In this document: positions 13,556 through 26,745 of the stretch, piece after piece
Layout: each line of letters begins with the position of its first letter
Position numbering within the stretch: position 1 is the first letter of the stretch
Source of the DNA: Apostichopus japonicus
Lineage: Eukaryota; Echinodermata; Holothuroidea; Aspidochirotida; Stichopodidae
Assembly (NCBI RefSeq): GCF_037975245.1
Contig: NC_092580.1
Location: 33,133,001 to 33,197,000 of the forward strand
DNA: 64,000 nt
Direction: 5' to 3'
Notes under the pieces: model-generated
Seen by the model: only the letters and a program-made list of their open reading frames with translations
Told to the model about the DNA's origin: nothing
Databases searched by the model: none
Translations under genes and position numbers: made by a program

Positions 13556-13880
13556 GATCTTTTATGATCCTTTTAATTTTGTTTTTAATAACAAAAATGA
13601 TTTAAAAAAGAAAACGATCATTTTAATTTTGTTTGTATTTGGGAAAAAAATAACAAATAAACAGTATCTTTTTTATTTTGTTTGTATTTAAAAAGAATTT
13701 AATGAAGAAAACTCATACTTTTTAATATGTTTGTAGGTTAAAAAAGGATTTAAAAAGAAAGTGATCCTTTTAATTTGTTTGTAATTTAAAAAAAAAAAAA
13801 AATTTTAAATGATGCTTTTAATTTTGTTTGTACTTAAAAAGTAGGACTTAAAGAAGAAAAATGATACATTTAATTATTTA
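13556..13880. repeat. Degenerate AT-rich tandem repeat, units about 55-65 bp
   Basis: About six loose repeats of a unit with TTTTAATTTTGTTTGTA followed by AAAAAG and an A-rich stretch with GAAGAAAA. The rest of 12880-15043 is AT-rich intergenic DNA with a poly-G run near 14347 and no gene I can support. Confidence 0.7.
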
Positions 13881-15043
13881 AACAATATACAGTATGTATA
13901 CTCAAAATCGACTTGTTTCAATATCGTCAGTATAAAAAAAAATCATTTAACTTAACATGTAGAGGTACCAGTTATGGACCTTCTTACACCTCAACTCCCT
14001 CCTATCCCGACCCGCACCCTACCCTCCACTCTCCGCCATAACATGCAATGCGAAATTTACTTCCGCTGCAAGAAGGCTGCGGTTTTGTCCAAATGCATTA
14101 TCATTATAATGTGTTCCCTTGGACTTCGGACAAACCTACTTTTAAGAAAATCAAATTTCGAGTTGATTGAGTTAATAAAACTTCAGATCTTCTTCCATAG
14201 CAAAGTTTCCGAAAGTGAAGGATATGTCATGCATTTGCTTATATAGCCAACTCCCTGCTTTGTCAGTTCTACTAGTATGATAATAGTCCGGAAAGTGTTG
14301 AAATTTGGGTTAAATTCGTCCTCGCACTCGATAACCTTAGAACAGCCGGGGGGGGGGGGGGTCAATAAAGGAGAGTGTCTGAAACTAAATAAATTTAAAT
14401 TGTATTTGGAGTAAGATACGGTACATTAAGAAGACATCGACCAGACTGAAAAATAGCTGTTTAGCTTGCGTGGTAATCTCAATCATGCAGTATACAATAA
14501 CATGATTTAATTTAAGTAATGTCACCCAAGGTATAGAACGAAAAACCAAACAACTTAACCACTCTCAACTCCAGTCCGCTTACTATAAGGCTAATGTGTA
14601 ACCATAACGGTATTGTTACATCTAGTGAAGTGTCACCAGTAAAGGCTTCGAAAGGGAATAACGTGATTATAACTATACGAAAAAATTATGGTTACCATAG
14701 AGTTGGGACCTGTTACAAGTTGAACAGGCTGACCTAGGATATAGGCCTATCCACCAACTACGTCATGTTCTTCGTCTGTTATAATATTGTGACTCACAGA
14801 GTACTGAACATGTACGAAGCGAAACCACGATGTACATGGCAGTGCCATACGTAGTAGACACAATATACATTGCTACTGTGAATTAATGACAATCATACGT
14901 TGATCTAACCTTGAGAATTGAAAAAATTCTATTGTAACATTTAGAAACGCCTACTCTGTATATGCGGCTACAGTTCTTTGCCTATAACATTATGAATATA
15001 ATTGTTATAGCACAAGGGTTTGCTCAGTATAGCTTGATTAAAA

Positions 15044-18000
15044 ATGGCGGGTTCTGAAAGGGGAGACTCCGTCCGCGTATTGCATCCATTTACACCAGCA
15101 TCGCTGGTAATTCCTGACTACATACCAAATTCAATGTCAATTCCAGACATTCTTACCGCTTATTTTGGAGCTGTGGTGGTTGCTTTCACAGTTACACTCT
15201 TAATCTTTCGGAGAGATAAATACAACACCTCTCTTAAAATCACAGAGAGGCTACTGATGTGTTGGTTCTGTGTTAGTGGATTCACTCACATGACTCTCGA
15301 AGCAAACTATGTGCGTTACGGACGATCTATCGTATGGCGACAAGATATTCTTTCTGAATGCAGTAAGTATCCATAATCCATGAGGTGTGTAAATGCTGCG
15401 GTGGCCAAAATGGAGAGGGTAGAAATGTGAGCTTATGATCTCAAAATTTCTATCTTTTCTCGAAACTCGAAAATTCGACTTAATCCGTTCAAAATGTCAA
15501 CTTTTTGTGTTAAATGTCGACAATTTGGTATTAAATTTTCAATTCAGTTAAAACGCAAAGTTATGCACTTTGTTTTTCCTGCCCAGTTTATTTGAAGTCT
15601 AATTATATGAGCTAGTCAAAATTTCGATATTCCATATGCATTCGACTGCTCTAACTTGTAAGATATTATCACCTGATTGAAGGTCTATTTCTTGAACCCC
15701 CTCTATCCCCCACCCCACTTGTGAATTCTTAAGAATAAAAGGTCCTGTGTTCCAGTGATGAGGACATAATTTCGACGGTGGCAAATATCCCTGACTGTTT
15801 CAGATATGATCATGAAACTTTAAGGACTCAGGATCAAAATTGTAGCGATCGATTGAGAGGTGTGCCTTTGGGTCGTAGAATGCGACTCCCATATAGTTGG
15901 ATGGGGGTGGGGGGGGGGTCCTCAAGAAAACAAAATCAAAGTAAAGAGGTTAAATGGTGCATTATGAGCCATATTTAGACTATTAATTAGGTCTAAAAGC
16001 AAGGTAGTGAGAATTAAATACTTTGGAAGGTGGAGAACTTCCCCCGAATAAGGGGTTGTACCCCGGCCTGGTGACGATGGATGTGAGGGTACGTCCCCCT
16101 CCCGGCCCTCCACTTCGCACACCCCACTGCTGCGTTCATGATAGCCCCCTCTTTTCACTTGCTCTTTTCAACTTGGAAGGGGATTAGTTTTGGCTGACTT
16201 TGGGTAGGCCTAAACAGGATCTTCGCCATGATCATCTAGGATCGCATTCTCACTACATTTAAGGGGACTATGTCAGTAAAGTGAACAATATTTAATATTC
16301 TTGCACTTGACTGAGACTTTCCTTTAAGGCTGTTGACCATGAAAAGGCCCCTTTCACGGTTTCACCTGCCCCCGTTAATCGCCACCCACTAAACGCTCAC
16401 TCCAAGCAGGGAGTTGTTATGGACATATAACTCCCTGCTCCCGTACAGTGCTTGTGGCGTTGATTGTAATGAACACAGTTAGCGTGCATTCGCGGGTAAC
16501 TGTTTTCCAACAAACGAGTTGCTGTTCCTTTTGTATTTTTATAATAACAATATTTTGAAAATGGCACGACTGTATACAGGCATTCCTAAAGAAAATATGT
16601 ATTGTTGGATTCCTGTGTATAAATAACTTTTGGCCACCCATAAACTGATATCCGAACCTATTATACCCTTTGTTCTGGTTTTGTCATCAGTGAAGGAATA
16701 CGGGCGTGCTGATAGCCGATACGTTACGTAAGTATATATGTTTTTATGTTTAGGGTCAAAAGAAAACAAGCTAGACATCTTGTGTCTCGCTAGATAATGA
16801 AACTACGTCTTTACAATTTGTTAATATCATGTCAGTTTGTGTAATCCCTACGTCACATGAATAACATATTTACAAGCCCTTGAAGTTTAATAGAGGAAAT
16901 GGCACTGAACAACAAGATCATTTTGTATAAGAGATTCATAATGTTGGATTTTCTTACTCACACGTATCTTTTTGAGTAGTTTTGTATTTAAGAAAATAAT
17001 GTTTGACACAATAACAAAAATGTGTAAGGATTCGGTTTTCTTTGTGGAGTATTTTATGACTGGAAGATTCCAGAACATTACTGGTATGTTCGAATATCGA
17101 TCTCCGTAATAAGTATACTACAAATAGTAGAATATCTTACTGACTCGGTATAATTACAGTCAATGCCCATATGATTATAGCTTTCATAAGACTTAACACG
17201 TCACTAACAATACCCTTGCTGTGTGGACGACTCGTTCCACTGACAGAAAACATGGTTATAACCAATTAGTCACACCTCCGGGTATTTTCTTCTTATATAT
17301 AGCATCTTTGATAAACATATTATTGGCGTTCCATATTACCAACATACGTTCAGCAATACTAGGATCGATCGGGGTGTCTGAGCGTGGAAGGAGACAGCGT
17401 TACCGATCAGTACAAATGCAAAAGCCCACCGCACACCAGTGTTACCAGAGTTAGCGTTTTTACACTAGATCTAGCGTTTTTAGTCATTTGTGGGGTTCTA
17501 GCGCACGTTTTTTCTAATTTTGGTAATTCTACCGTTTTTTGCCTAAAACTAGTTAAATTTACCAAAAATTGACCACTTTTCAGATTTTTTAGACAAAATT
17601 CTTACTTGGAGACCCATCCAAATTTATTTTGAGTATTTTTGCCCAATCTTCGGAATCTCTTGTCGAAAATTTCCATATTTTTTTCAAATTTTCTGGGTCA
17701 GACTATCACTCAAATCAACTATTCAAAGTCTATTTTGTGATGGTGACCATTCATCCTACGAATCTGTGCTAAATTGACTCAAAACAACACGAATGTTAGG
17801 GAAACTACCATTTAGCGTTTTCTAGGGTTTTATTTTCGCAAATCTAGCGTTTTTTCGTCAACTGTCGCTGGTAACACTGCCGCACACTACACGACGCAAG
17901 TCGGACTGTCGTTTCCTGGAAAACCTTCAGTGGATATTCCGACATGTGAACTAAACGAGGAAACAACCGTTATGTGCGCTCCTCAGCCGGCCAGTGTGCC

Positions 18001-19507
18001 GGGGGGGGGGGGGGGGAGGTGGCAGTCGGTCTTAGAACCACCAGTCCTCGCGATTAAAGACTTCCCACGTAACGGCGGCAGAGTTGCATCGGATCGGAAT
18101 CAGTCGTACAGTGTGCGGAGGGCTTAACCTGTATTGTTTGTTAGCATCATCCAGTCACCATGAAAGCGGTCAATGTATTTTTTTACTTTTATGTTTCATC
18201 TTTTTCTCTCTAACGAATACCGTTCATCGAGTGCCATGCAAAAAAACAAAAACAAACAAACAAAACATACTGTTGTACAGTTTGTATAAATTGTCAAACA
18301 TTTCATTAAACTTCGAATTAACTAACTAACCTAACTAAATTAATCATATCTTTGTTACAGTGGTCACTCGGGAGTATATGCCATTGAGTTCATCACCGTG
18401 TTTTTGGATGGACCTGGTTGTATTCTCATCATGTGGATGACCTTTAACCGCTCAGCTGGCCGCTACGCTACCGAAATGCTTGTCTCGGCTTTCCAGCTAT
18501 ACGGTATATAGTGAATTGTAAAGTCTACCCATAGTTTAAAAACACTATAAATAAGGACGTAAACAGAAGTATCGCTTGCAAGCAAGGGCGTAGGAACCGG
18601 GGCTGGGGCGCCAGTCCCCCCCAGTGAAAAATATGGGGGCGGGAGTTTCATTCCGCCTCCCCCCCCCCCCCGCTTCGCAAGTCAGAAAACCCCTTTTTTC
18701 ATTTCTCAATAAATGATAACAACATTCGTCATCAGTAAGGAACTAACTGCCCTTGGTGCTCAGAACATTTTGGCAGAAAAAAATCTCATTTGGAGCACCA
18801 AATTGCATCTAAAGCCAGGTGAAAATGCAAACTTATTTACAAAATGGAGTGGGTGTTGAAGTGTGCTATATTGCACCAAATTGCATCTGAGGCCACCTGG
18901 AAATGCAAAAAAAAAATCCAAAGGGGTGGGGGACACCCCCTCTTCCAGGCCGGCCATCAGTCTTCAGCCCCCCCCCCACTCAAAAGAACCTTCCTACCCC
19001 ACTGCTAAGTTGAAAGGGACTATAGCTTTCAATCAGAATTATGCCTTACCTGTAATTTATATCACCCTTCGAATTTTGCACGCCGCGGCAAACATTGTGA
19101 TAGCCTTGGTCATATAGAAACTCCATATAAGTTGCAGCATAAGCAAAATCTATAATTCTTTAACAATACTTTCTGTGGCCTATGTTGTGCAGACTATATG
19201 CACTCGAGCACAGTTCCCCACTCCGAGACACGTTTTAAGAATTCCCTAATGATGAATAATTTTCTTTCTTTCTTTTCACACATTAGGGACAATCTTTTAC
19301 TATCTGGAAGCCTACTTTGATAACTTCGAATGTACGCCATTCAACGATCCTTACCTGTTTTGGTTTTACTTCGTTGGATTAAACTCGATTTGGGTTATTA
19401 TTCCGATTATCGTCATAATCCGTGACGTCATGCACATGGCCTGTGCGCAGTCCTTACTGGATGATAGTAATACATCAGTGCAAAAGCAAATGAAGAAAAA
19501 ACATTAG
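15044..19507 (+). CDS. EBP: EBP-family sterol delta8-delta7 isomerase, copy 1 (divergent)
   Basis: Emopamil-binding proteins are ER membrane enzymes that move the sterol C8 double bond to C7 (family knowledge). Exons 15044-15362, 16691-16727 (37 nt), 18361-18503 and 19287-19507 join in frame to 239 residues; the human protein has 230. The start has a good context (AAAATGG). Visible family features: HPFTPASLVIPDYIPN near the N-terminus, CWFCVSGFTHMTLE (His82 and Glu86, matching the human catalytic His/Glu pair), KEYGRADSRY across exon 2, IEFITVFLDGPG (second key Glu), and FWFYFVGLNSIW (Asn/Trp pair). Four hydrophobic membrane segments are apparent. The C-terminal KKKH fits a dilysine ER-retrieval signal. 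Odd: the segment before FWFYF lacks the T/D-E-H of human EBP and copy 2, having LEAYF instead, and LDG is EBPL-like. Enzyme activity is therefore likely but not certain. Confidence 0.9.
17437..17879. mobile_element. 443-bp hAT-type MITE in EBP copy 1 intron 2
   Basis: Ends CAGTGTTACCAG and CTGGTAACACTG are perfect inverted repeats of about 11-12 bp (right end read from 17868). The 8-bp duplication CCGCACAC flanks both sides (17429-17436, 17880-17887). Inside, AGCGTTTTT-type motifs recur near both ends. No coding capacity. Confidence 0.9.
18583..19004. mobile_element. MITE family M1, copy A (EBP copy 1 intron 3)
   Basis: Begins CAAGGGCGTAGGAACCGG and ends CTTCCTACCCCACTG. Very similar internally to 28668-29037 and 29964-30332: same GCACCAAATTGCATCT segments and the hairpin-forming GGGGACACCCCCTC box. 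Target duplication is not intact here (CTTGCAAG left, CTAAGTTG right), unlike the other two copies. Confidence 0.8.
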
Positions 19508-19807
19508 AAAGACTTCGTCGGGAGTCAGACTTTTAGCCGGAAATGACACATTCCTAACTGCATTTAACACTGACAAGACTTGGGCATACTATACCACTCT
19601 TAGTGATCTTGACGATATATATCTTAGTGTAAAATAGCACTTTTCCACGATTAACGGTCACTCTCACATATCGCCTAAATTGACAAGCTTTTAACACTGT
19701 TATAGAAAGACTAGCGGGGTATAATATGACGACGTCTGGGTTAGATTTAAATGCAGTTAGAAATGCGACATTATTATGAATAGATTGGTAAGGGTAAGGA
19801 GACAAGC

Positions 19808-19813
19808 AATAAA
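19808..19813 (+). promoter_or_regulatory. Candidate poly(A) signal AATAAA for EBP copy 1
   Basis: First AATAAA after the EBP copy 1 stop, about 300 bases downstream. Confidence 0.45.
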
Positions 19814-20772
19814 CACAGAATGGAAGCTTTAAAACCTCTAACAAGGGGAAAATTAAATACTGGGAGGCTGCTCCAGACCTGGCAACCCCACCCTCCCTGA
19901 ATCAGACCTTATGCTAAGAAAAAAGAAAGTAAAAAAAACCTTTCACAGTGACTGTGCTGTTCCCCGCAAGAGAACTATTCTTCCGGAGTTTGACTCACAA
20001 TCCCTCTAGCCACCGGGTTCCTATACAAGGGGTCCCATTGCCATAGTCGAAGCCTCTTCCCAGTTCAAAGGAAGGAAGGATTTTTAATTATTTTTGGTGA
20101 AGGTTTTATTAATTATGTACTTAAGAAGGAGATTTTGAATTAGGGGGTCGAGGAGAAGGGTGTTTGTTTTCTTCAATATTTTTGGTTTGAAGCAAGTATA
20201 GTTGGTCAAATTGTGTTTGATGGGATCAAGCAGCTTATGGTGGCGATATTACTAGTAACAAGGAGTAGCAGGAAATGAAACTTTTTAGGAGATGAGTGTC
20301 GGCATGGCAGTGAAGTCAAAGAAATGTACTGAGTTATGTTAGATTAAGATAATTAGATTTGGATAATCGGATAACTTTTGATCCGTATCGGATTTGTTTT
20401 TCATCCGTCGTAACTTCAAATGAATTGCTTTGATATATCACGTAAGGCCCGGGTTCGAACCTCGGTGGAGGCTGGAAGTTTTTTCACTGTTCTGGATTTT
20501 CCTTCTCATTACGTTTTCTATTATATATATATTCATTTGCCTTTGTCGTTTACCTCCATGTCATTAACATAAAGTCTGTTCAAAGTATCTCTTTCGAGAT
20601 GCGGCTTTAGGAATCACAAATGATTTCGAGTTGGTTAGCATCATGTTTGATCTCTAGAGTAAGGCAAAATATGTCACCAAAACAGAAGTAGTATTGTTCG
20701 ATACAGGTGACAAACGCCTACAGTGGAATAACGACCTTCCGTACCGGCTTCGAACCTCTGGACATACAATCA

Positions 20773-20843
20773 GCGTCTATATCCTAGTGGTTAGGGTGTC
20801 CGCATATAAAGCGGGAGGCCCGGGTTCGAATCCCGGTGGAGGC
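20773..20843 (+). repeat. tRNA-like sequence, probably a tRNA-derived SINE head
   Basis: A-box-like TATCCTAGTGGTTAGGG and B-box GGGTTCGAATCCC. Acceptor ends GCGTCTA and TGGAGGC pair 6 of 7, and the T stem CCGGG/CCCGG is perfect. The anticodon arm pairs only with a one-base shift and gives an unnatural A34 anticodon, so a working tRNA is unlikely. A truncated copy with the same B-box and the following GGAGGCTGGA lies at about 20443-20475, which supports a SINE family. Confidence 0.5.
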
Positions 20844-21839
20844 TGGAGGTTGGGTTACCGACGAATGGTTGACTACAGTTAACCGCCCTCTTTCTAGTCC
20901 TTCAGTTTCGTACAACAATTAATCAATACAGTAGGTCACTTTTAGGGCTACCCCCCCCCCCAAATGGTTATCCTTTTGAAGCGGATAGCACTACTCTATT
21001 TGTGGTGTGATACCTATATAGAAAGAGAGTTGGAAAGGGGTGCAATGGGGGCGGGGGGGGGGGAACCAGCAATCAAGGTTAACTGTTATGTTTTATACAC
21101 TCGATTTGAAAGGGATATTAATGGAAAAGTTTGAAAACGAGCGATAGAGCAGTAAACGTTTAGTCATGCATGGGATTCGCCGATAGTATTAGTTTGAGTC
21201 GTTGTGAATGCTGCTCAGATAAAAGGCCTATTTGACTATTCCTTATCCGAAAAGTTATATATATAAACAATTAAAGCCACGAACGTCCTGAGTCACTGCT
21301 TTGGTGCTTCAGAACTGGCACAATATGTGTAGCATTATCATAGCAAGTCGTCGATTTCACATGGAACGCGGGAGGATATGTATCGCACCACAATTAGAGT
21401 ATAGTGCACGTCCGCCTGAGAGGAAAATAGCCCTAAAGTGCCCTACTGTGTTGATTTTTGTGGCATTTACTGATTCATCGCCATTCTTTTTTATGCTTGG
21501 ATGTTGAAGATGATGAAATAAACTACTGATGGTCTAAAAATCTGGAAGATTGAAGGTAATTTAAGGCATTTTAGAAATTCTTGGGTAAAACAATAAGATT
21601 CCTCGGCGACAGCCGGGAATGGGAGCACTGTGATAAATTTTGAGCTCTTCTAGCTCAAACTCTAAACGGTCATGGTGGCAAAGTTGAATGTTTCATGATA
21701 GCCCAAGCCATAAGCTATCATATGGTGGGTAGGACATGTCAGTTGAAAACTTCTATCTATGCTCTATCGGGCTTGGAAAGTGACAAGTTTAGTGTGTAAG
21801 TCAATGGAGCAATTAATTGTGGTGCGGTATATGGTATAA

Positions 21840-21937
21840 CCCAATGGCAAAGCGTGTGCAACGAAGTCGGCATGCCCCGTTCAAGAAACCCAATGGCAAA
21901 GCGTGTGCAACGAAGTCGGCATGCCCTGTTCAAAATG
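21840..21937. repeat. Tandem duplication, 2 x 49 bp
   Basis: Two head-to-tail copies starting CCCAATGGCAAAGCGTGTGC at 21840 and 21889, nearly identical (a C/T difference near the end of the shared part). Confidence 0.9.
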
Positions 21938-23552
21938 GATGTGGTTGAGCGTTTAATTGGGATTCCGGCCGGTACAGTGCTCTTGCAGGGATTGTTAGAC
22001 GAATGTATATGAATTTCAGAAAACTAAGTAGATGTACTGACAGATTGCCGGATCTCTACCAGTGTAATGTTGTATATACTGGGGCCGCCATCTTGCCTCT
22101 ATGTATCGGAGCTGACTCTATATCTCGACATATCATTGACCTAATAGTTTCATAGCGGTGCATAGTATACTAGTGTGCGAAAGCGCCCCCCCCCCCCACC
22201 AATGAGATGTTCCCTAAGCCTCTGAGTACACTGAAAGTTGTACTACTATACGAAACAAATTGCTCAGCACACGCGGAAATTTCAGCCCACACCGCCACGC
22301 TTCTTTATAACCGATAAAAATGATAAAAATGCAATATACCCTACCACCCTCGGCTTCCTCCAACACCCCCCTTTCTATTTGAAGGGGTAAGGGGGGTAGC
22401 AGTTATGGACTCAGAAATGGTGACAAGATTCGTTTATACTGCTGATACCCCAGTTTAATCAGACATAAACGTGAAAACTAAAAATAGAAGAGAAGTAATA
22501 AAAGTACATTAACCCGGCACATAGTGCATATTCACATTATTGATATATCATTAGTGCTCATGGGATCAGCAAAGGAATGGAATAATTACTTTACTGCAAG
22601 TTCTTCCCTAGAGTGTACATCTCAAACTGTCGTACCACTAATTAATCAATCACAGACTAGAAACAATTACAATTAAAGCGATAACGTCATTAAGATCTAA
22701 TAATAGCTCCTTGTGGTTATAGACTACATGAACATTTAACATAATATGTACTATCACAACTAGCTGACCGAGTCAGAATTAAGGTACGGATTTACAGGAA
22801 GAAATCTTTAAACACATCTTGATATCATAACAGTTAATTGCGTCACTTTAACCAGTACAATATATTCTTAAAAAAAGATAGGCACAAATTGGCTACCAAG
22901 CTAACCTTGGTTGCCTTTCTGAGCTTCTCTGCTAAATTAAGTTAAGATATGCCACTGCTTGTAGTTGACATGCATGTAACAACAGATTAACGTTCGTTAC
23001 TTCATGTGATTAACATACTGTGAATAATATCTGAATGCCTAATTTATTGCATAGCAACACGTTCAACACTTAAACAATTTAAATGAGTCAATAGTTTTCT
23101 CTGAATGTCATGGCAAAACCATCCAAGCTTCATCTTATATAGTAAACAGTTGACATTACAGTTAATAACCATGCAGTGTGAATGAAATGATTTTCCAACG
23201 CTCACAAATAACGTGCACGTGTAAACAACAGTGTGATAACAAGGCCTAACTTACGCCGAATGATCGATAACATGTGCACATAATAATCTTTCCAATTACT
23301 CATTAAATAACGTGCACGGTTCACCTTAACATACAGTGTCACTTAATTCTTGTAACTCACCGTTATTAACATTTGCAACCAGCTTTCAATCAATAAACGA
23401 TTAATCACAGAAATTTCATCACAAAAAATCACATGACCTTCGGGGCACTGACGGTTGTCAGATTCTCGCGATTGAGGGCGCGATACGGCTCTGATAAAAA
23501 GATAAAAGGTCAATACAACATTTACAGGGGAGGGAGGGAGCTTATCGTCCTG

Positions 23553-23929
23553 TTAAAGGGTGTGAAGACTCGCGCAAAAAGAAACGTCTAATGCCGGTAA
23601 TTTGACCTAGTTTCGAATGAGGTGTAACAGAAGTGTTATAGACACCACCATCGATCCCAGAAGATACACACAAAGCTTGCTACCGTCGGTAATTAGACAC
23701 TAGTGTGCATGCAGTCAGTACATACAGCTGCGGCCAATACCCACAGCACAGCATACAAACGATACAGCGATGGACATCTCGTGTCCAGCTAAAGATAACA
23801 ATTAAGGTATCACGTTTCATTGCTGTCGGCATTTGTAGCGACACGAAGAAAACGTCACTTGCAAGCAACAGAAAGTTAACTTTTTCAGAAGGCCGCACGC
23901 GGTTTGGGGCGAGTCTTCAATGCCTTTAA
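23553..23929. mobile_element. TTAA-type MITE, copy 1
   Basis: Flanked by TTAA on both sides. Terminal inverted repeats AGGGTGTGAAGACTCGC and GCGAGTCTTCAATGCCT match at most positions. A second copy of the whole element is at 35144-35512. TTAA targets point to piggyBac or Kolobok-type transposases; no coding sequence is present. Confidence 0.85.
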
Positions 23930-24830
23930 TGTGACACCATTTTGATTTGGTACATATCCACCCCACCCTTCTAATCCATATCTGGTCAATTTAAAGTGAT
24001 TCTGTGCGTTTCGGAAAAGGAAATAAATAAAACCAGGGGCGGATCCAGGGGGGGGGCCGACCCGGCCCCGGCCCCCCCTTTTTGGAAATCAGTTGCGTTT
24101 TTTTTAAGTGGGAGTACTTCAAATTCCTAATAGGCATAACGTGGTGTAAGAAAAGCCTAATATATATCCATCTGCTCTTCCCTGAAACGCGATCGTTTTT
24201 ATTCCAAATTTGAAACTAAGGCAATTATCAGGCATACGCGACATCACGTATTAATTAGATACGGCTCAGTACTGTAGTGCTGACTATTACTGTCAGGGAA
24301 AATCAATGCACAGTTAGCAAGTATATCATAATTATCTGAATGAAAGGGGGTGTAGGCAGTTTTACACTATCTAACGCAACGTAGTCGCCAAGAACCTGAA
24401 GTATTTTTAAGGGAGGGCCCGAGGAACATGAACTTATAGCATGCTCCTCGTGGTGAAACATAATTGCACCTATTAGGTGAATTGAGTGTACTGTTAATAG
24501 TAGGAGAGACTAGTGTAGGTTGTTATGACCAACTAGACCGGTTTCTGCTCTCAAACTTTATAGGAGGAGCTTCGTCAGTGGTAGCCTTTGAATATTTTAT
24601 ATTCGGCCTGGGCGTCTCGTTCTCAAAATGCATCTATTTTCTGTGCACGAGTTTTTATGGACTCATAGTGCAGCTATAAGAGCATCTAAAAGAGCTTCGT
24701 GTGAACCTTGAGAGTCAGCTGATTCTTCGTTAGTATGAAACCTTGAGGTAACAAGTAAATCTTTGAGATTTTGGGCCCTTTTGTAGGCTAGAATCGGTTC
24801 TTTTGGAAACAGTTTGGATAATTCCGCGTG

Positions 24831-25727
24831 CAGGGGCGTAGCGAGCGGGGGGGGGGGTGTGGGGGTGTCACACCCCCAATAATTTGGTCGCTGTCGGCAA
24901 ATTTTGGGTCTGTCGGCAAAAGGAGGAAAGGTGAAGAGAGCGGAAGGGGAAGAAAGAAGGAAAGCTGAATAGAGAAAAGGAGAACGGGAGCTTCTTTATC
25001 GGTTATTTCGATTTTCCAGTTCTTCATCTGATAAACTCATTCACCAATCCAATCGCCCGACGCCTGCAAGTTAAAAACCTCTCGGCAAATAACTGATAAT
25101 GTCACGGCCGTCAGTATAGCTACTGTAGCCAGGCTCAGCTAGACGAGTGCCAGAATCGCCGGCAACTCAGTGAAAGAAATGGAATTAAAGGCTTCCGTAT
25201 AGGCCGCAGCCCATGAGTCGTGCTATCGTGTGACAACGTGTTGTTATTATCCTCTGTTCAGAATGACGTCATCGCAGATGTCATTCGTTCTCCGTGGAAA
25301 ACTTAAGGACACGGCTCACGAATTGTACACAATTTTTAACGTTTCTCGCTTGTATATCAATGAATGTTGTTATTTCTCATTACCGGAAAGTTTTCTGAAC
25401 ATTTTCATCACGAAGTTTCACTATTTCAACGATCGGTGAAAGAGAAAACACGTTCGATAATTGGTCCCAATTAATTCTTCTTCTGCCGACTGCCATAAAA
25501 ATAATATCGAAATGGAAATTCTACGGTGCCAAATTTGACTTTAAATATGCACCAGATTGCATCTAAGGACGTTTCAAAACTAAAAATTTTCCAAAGGGGA
25601 GGGGGACACCCCCTCCCTTTAGACCCCTCCCCCATTTCAGTCACCACTTCCAGACCCGTCGGCAAATCAAATCCTCCACACCCCCCCCCCCCCCCCACCC
25701 AACAAAAAAACCTTCGCTACGCCCCTG
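24831..25727. mobile_element. 897-bp hAT-type MITE nested in the Penelope-like element
   Basis: Starts CAGGGGCGTAGCGAG, ends CTTCGCTACGCCCCTG. The 8-bp duplication TCCGCGTG is intact on both sides (24823-24830, 25728-25735). Contains the GGGGGACACCCCCTCCC box near its right end and GTCGGCAAAT repeats near both ends. Confidence 0.92.
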
Positions 25728-25773
25728 TCCGCGTGTTGCGAGATTAAGTGCCAATGTTTCAAAAGTACATTTT

Positions 25774-26745
25774 TCAAATGCGTGGTTTTGATATGGGGTG
25801 TATAGGTAGCTTGAACACCATTGGTGGTTCCTTTTGTTCAGGTTTGGTAGTGAGGTATTGCCCACGGTTTTCAAATTTTATGCCTTTCGTGGCTGAGGCA
25901 ATTTCCTCTTTCTTATAGTTACGGAGTAACAGTTTCTCTGTGAACGCATTCTTTTTCTGTAAGAAATCAGTCTCATTGTTACATAGACGTGCGTATCGTA
26001 CGACTTCCCCTTTAATGAAACCTTTAAAAGTGGCAAGTGGGTGTGCAGAGGCTGTCGAGGTATTGGAAGGTTTCCGTGGGTTTGGTGTAGACTTTGGTGT
26101 CTAATAACCCATTGGTTTCAAACCTTGGACCTTTGAAGATTTTCAAATCTAGGTATGTTACCTCGGTGTGTAACTTCTACCGTAAACTTTAAGAAGCGGT
26201 GAATTTCATTCAACCTGTTTACTAGTTGTTCAAGTTCCTGAGGTGAACCGTCGTAAAGCAATAGAATTTCATCTCTATAGCGGAGCCATTTTAAGATTTT
26301 ATTATCTGTCGGTAAAATCTGGTTTTCCAGTCTATGCATGACGATATCACAGATTTCCGGAGAGGCTTGGCTACCCATGACGCAACCGATATTTTGTAGA
26401 TAGAATTGGTTATTGAACTCGAAACAGTTTCTTGTTAAAAATAAGTTCAATTAGTTTGCGCATGGATATGGAAGATATTTTATTTATTCCATATTCGCTT
26501 TTTTCCGCCTTTTCATAGACTTCCTGACATATATCTAATGCCTCCTCTTGGGGAGTATTGGTATACATGGCGACGACATCGAGTGTAGCAAGTACTACTG
26601 CTTTTGGTAACGGGGTGGCTTCCACAATTTTCAGAATGTGATTTGTGTCTTTCACATAGGTGCTTTGTTTTAATACAATAGGAAGCAAGAAATAGTCCAC
26701 AAATTCCGATATTTTATTCGGTCGGTGATCCGTTTCCGCTTATTA
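25774..26745 (-). pseudogene. Penelope-like reverse transcriptase, broken
   Basis: Minus-strand reading gives LATLDVVAMYTNTPQEEALD (palm motif A region), MGSQASPEICDIVMHRLE (motif B region), and WLRYRDEILLL (motif C, where YRDD is usual, so the second Asp is Glu). Then TFKGFIKGEVVRYARLCNN and FKLPIHP, typical of the Penelope C-terminal part of RT, stopping at 25774-25776. At least three frameshifts are needed (about 26430, 26150, 26060). No GIY-YIG endonuclease domain is present. Dead copy. Confidence 0.85.

Larger units (their letters stand above)
19814..23552. other. Intergenic, no supported gene
   Basis: Short scattered open frames only. Holds two tRNA-like segments, a 49-bp tandem duplication, several poly-G/poly-C runs (near 20948, 21053, 22185), and AT-rich DNA from about 22.4 to 23.4 kb without recognisable signals. 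Confidence 0.6.

Noticed and set aside
20773-20843. Functional tRNA gene
   Set aside because: Anticodon arm needs a shift and gives an A34 anticodon, and a truncated relative with the same downstream sequence is nearby, so a SINE is more likely.
26118-26700. Telomerase or viral reverse transcriptase
   Set aside because: Motif wording (TLDVVAMYTNTPQEEA, MGSQASPEICDIVMHRLE) is of the Penelope-like type, with inverted arms and frameshifts.
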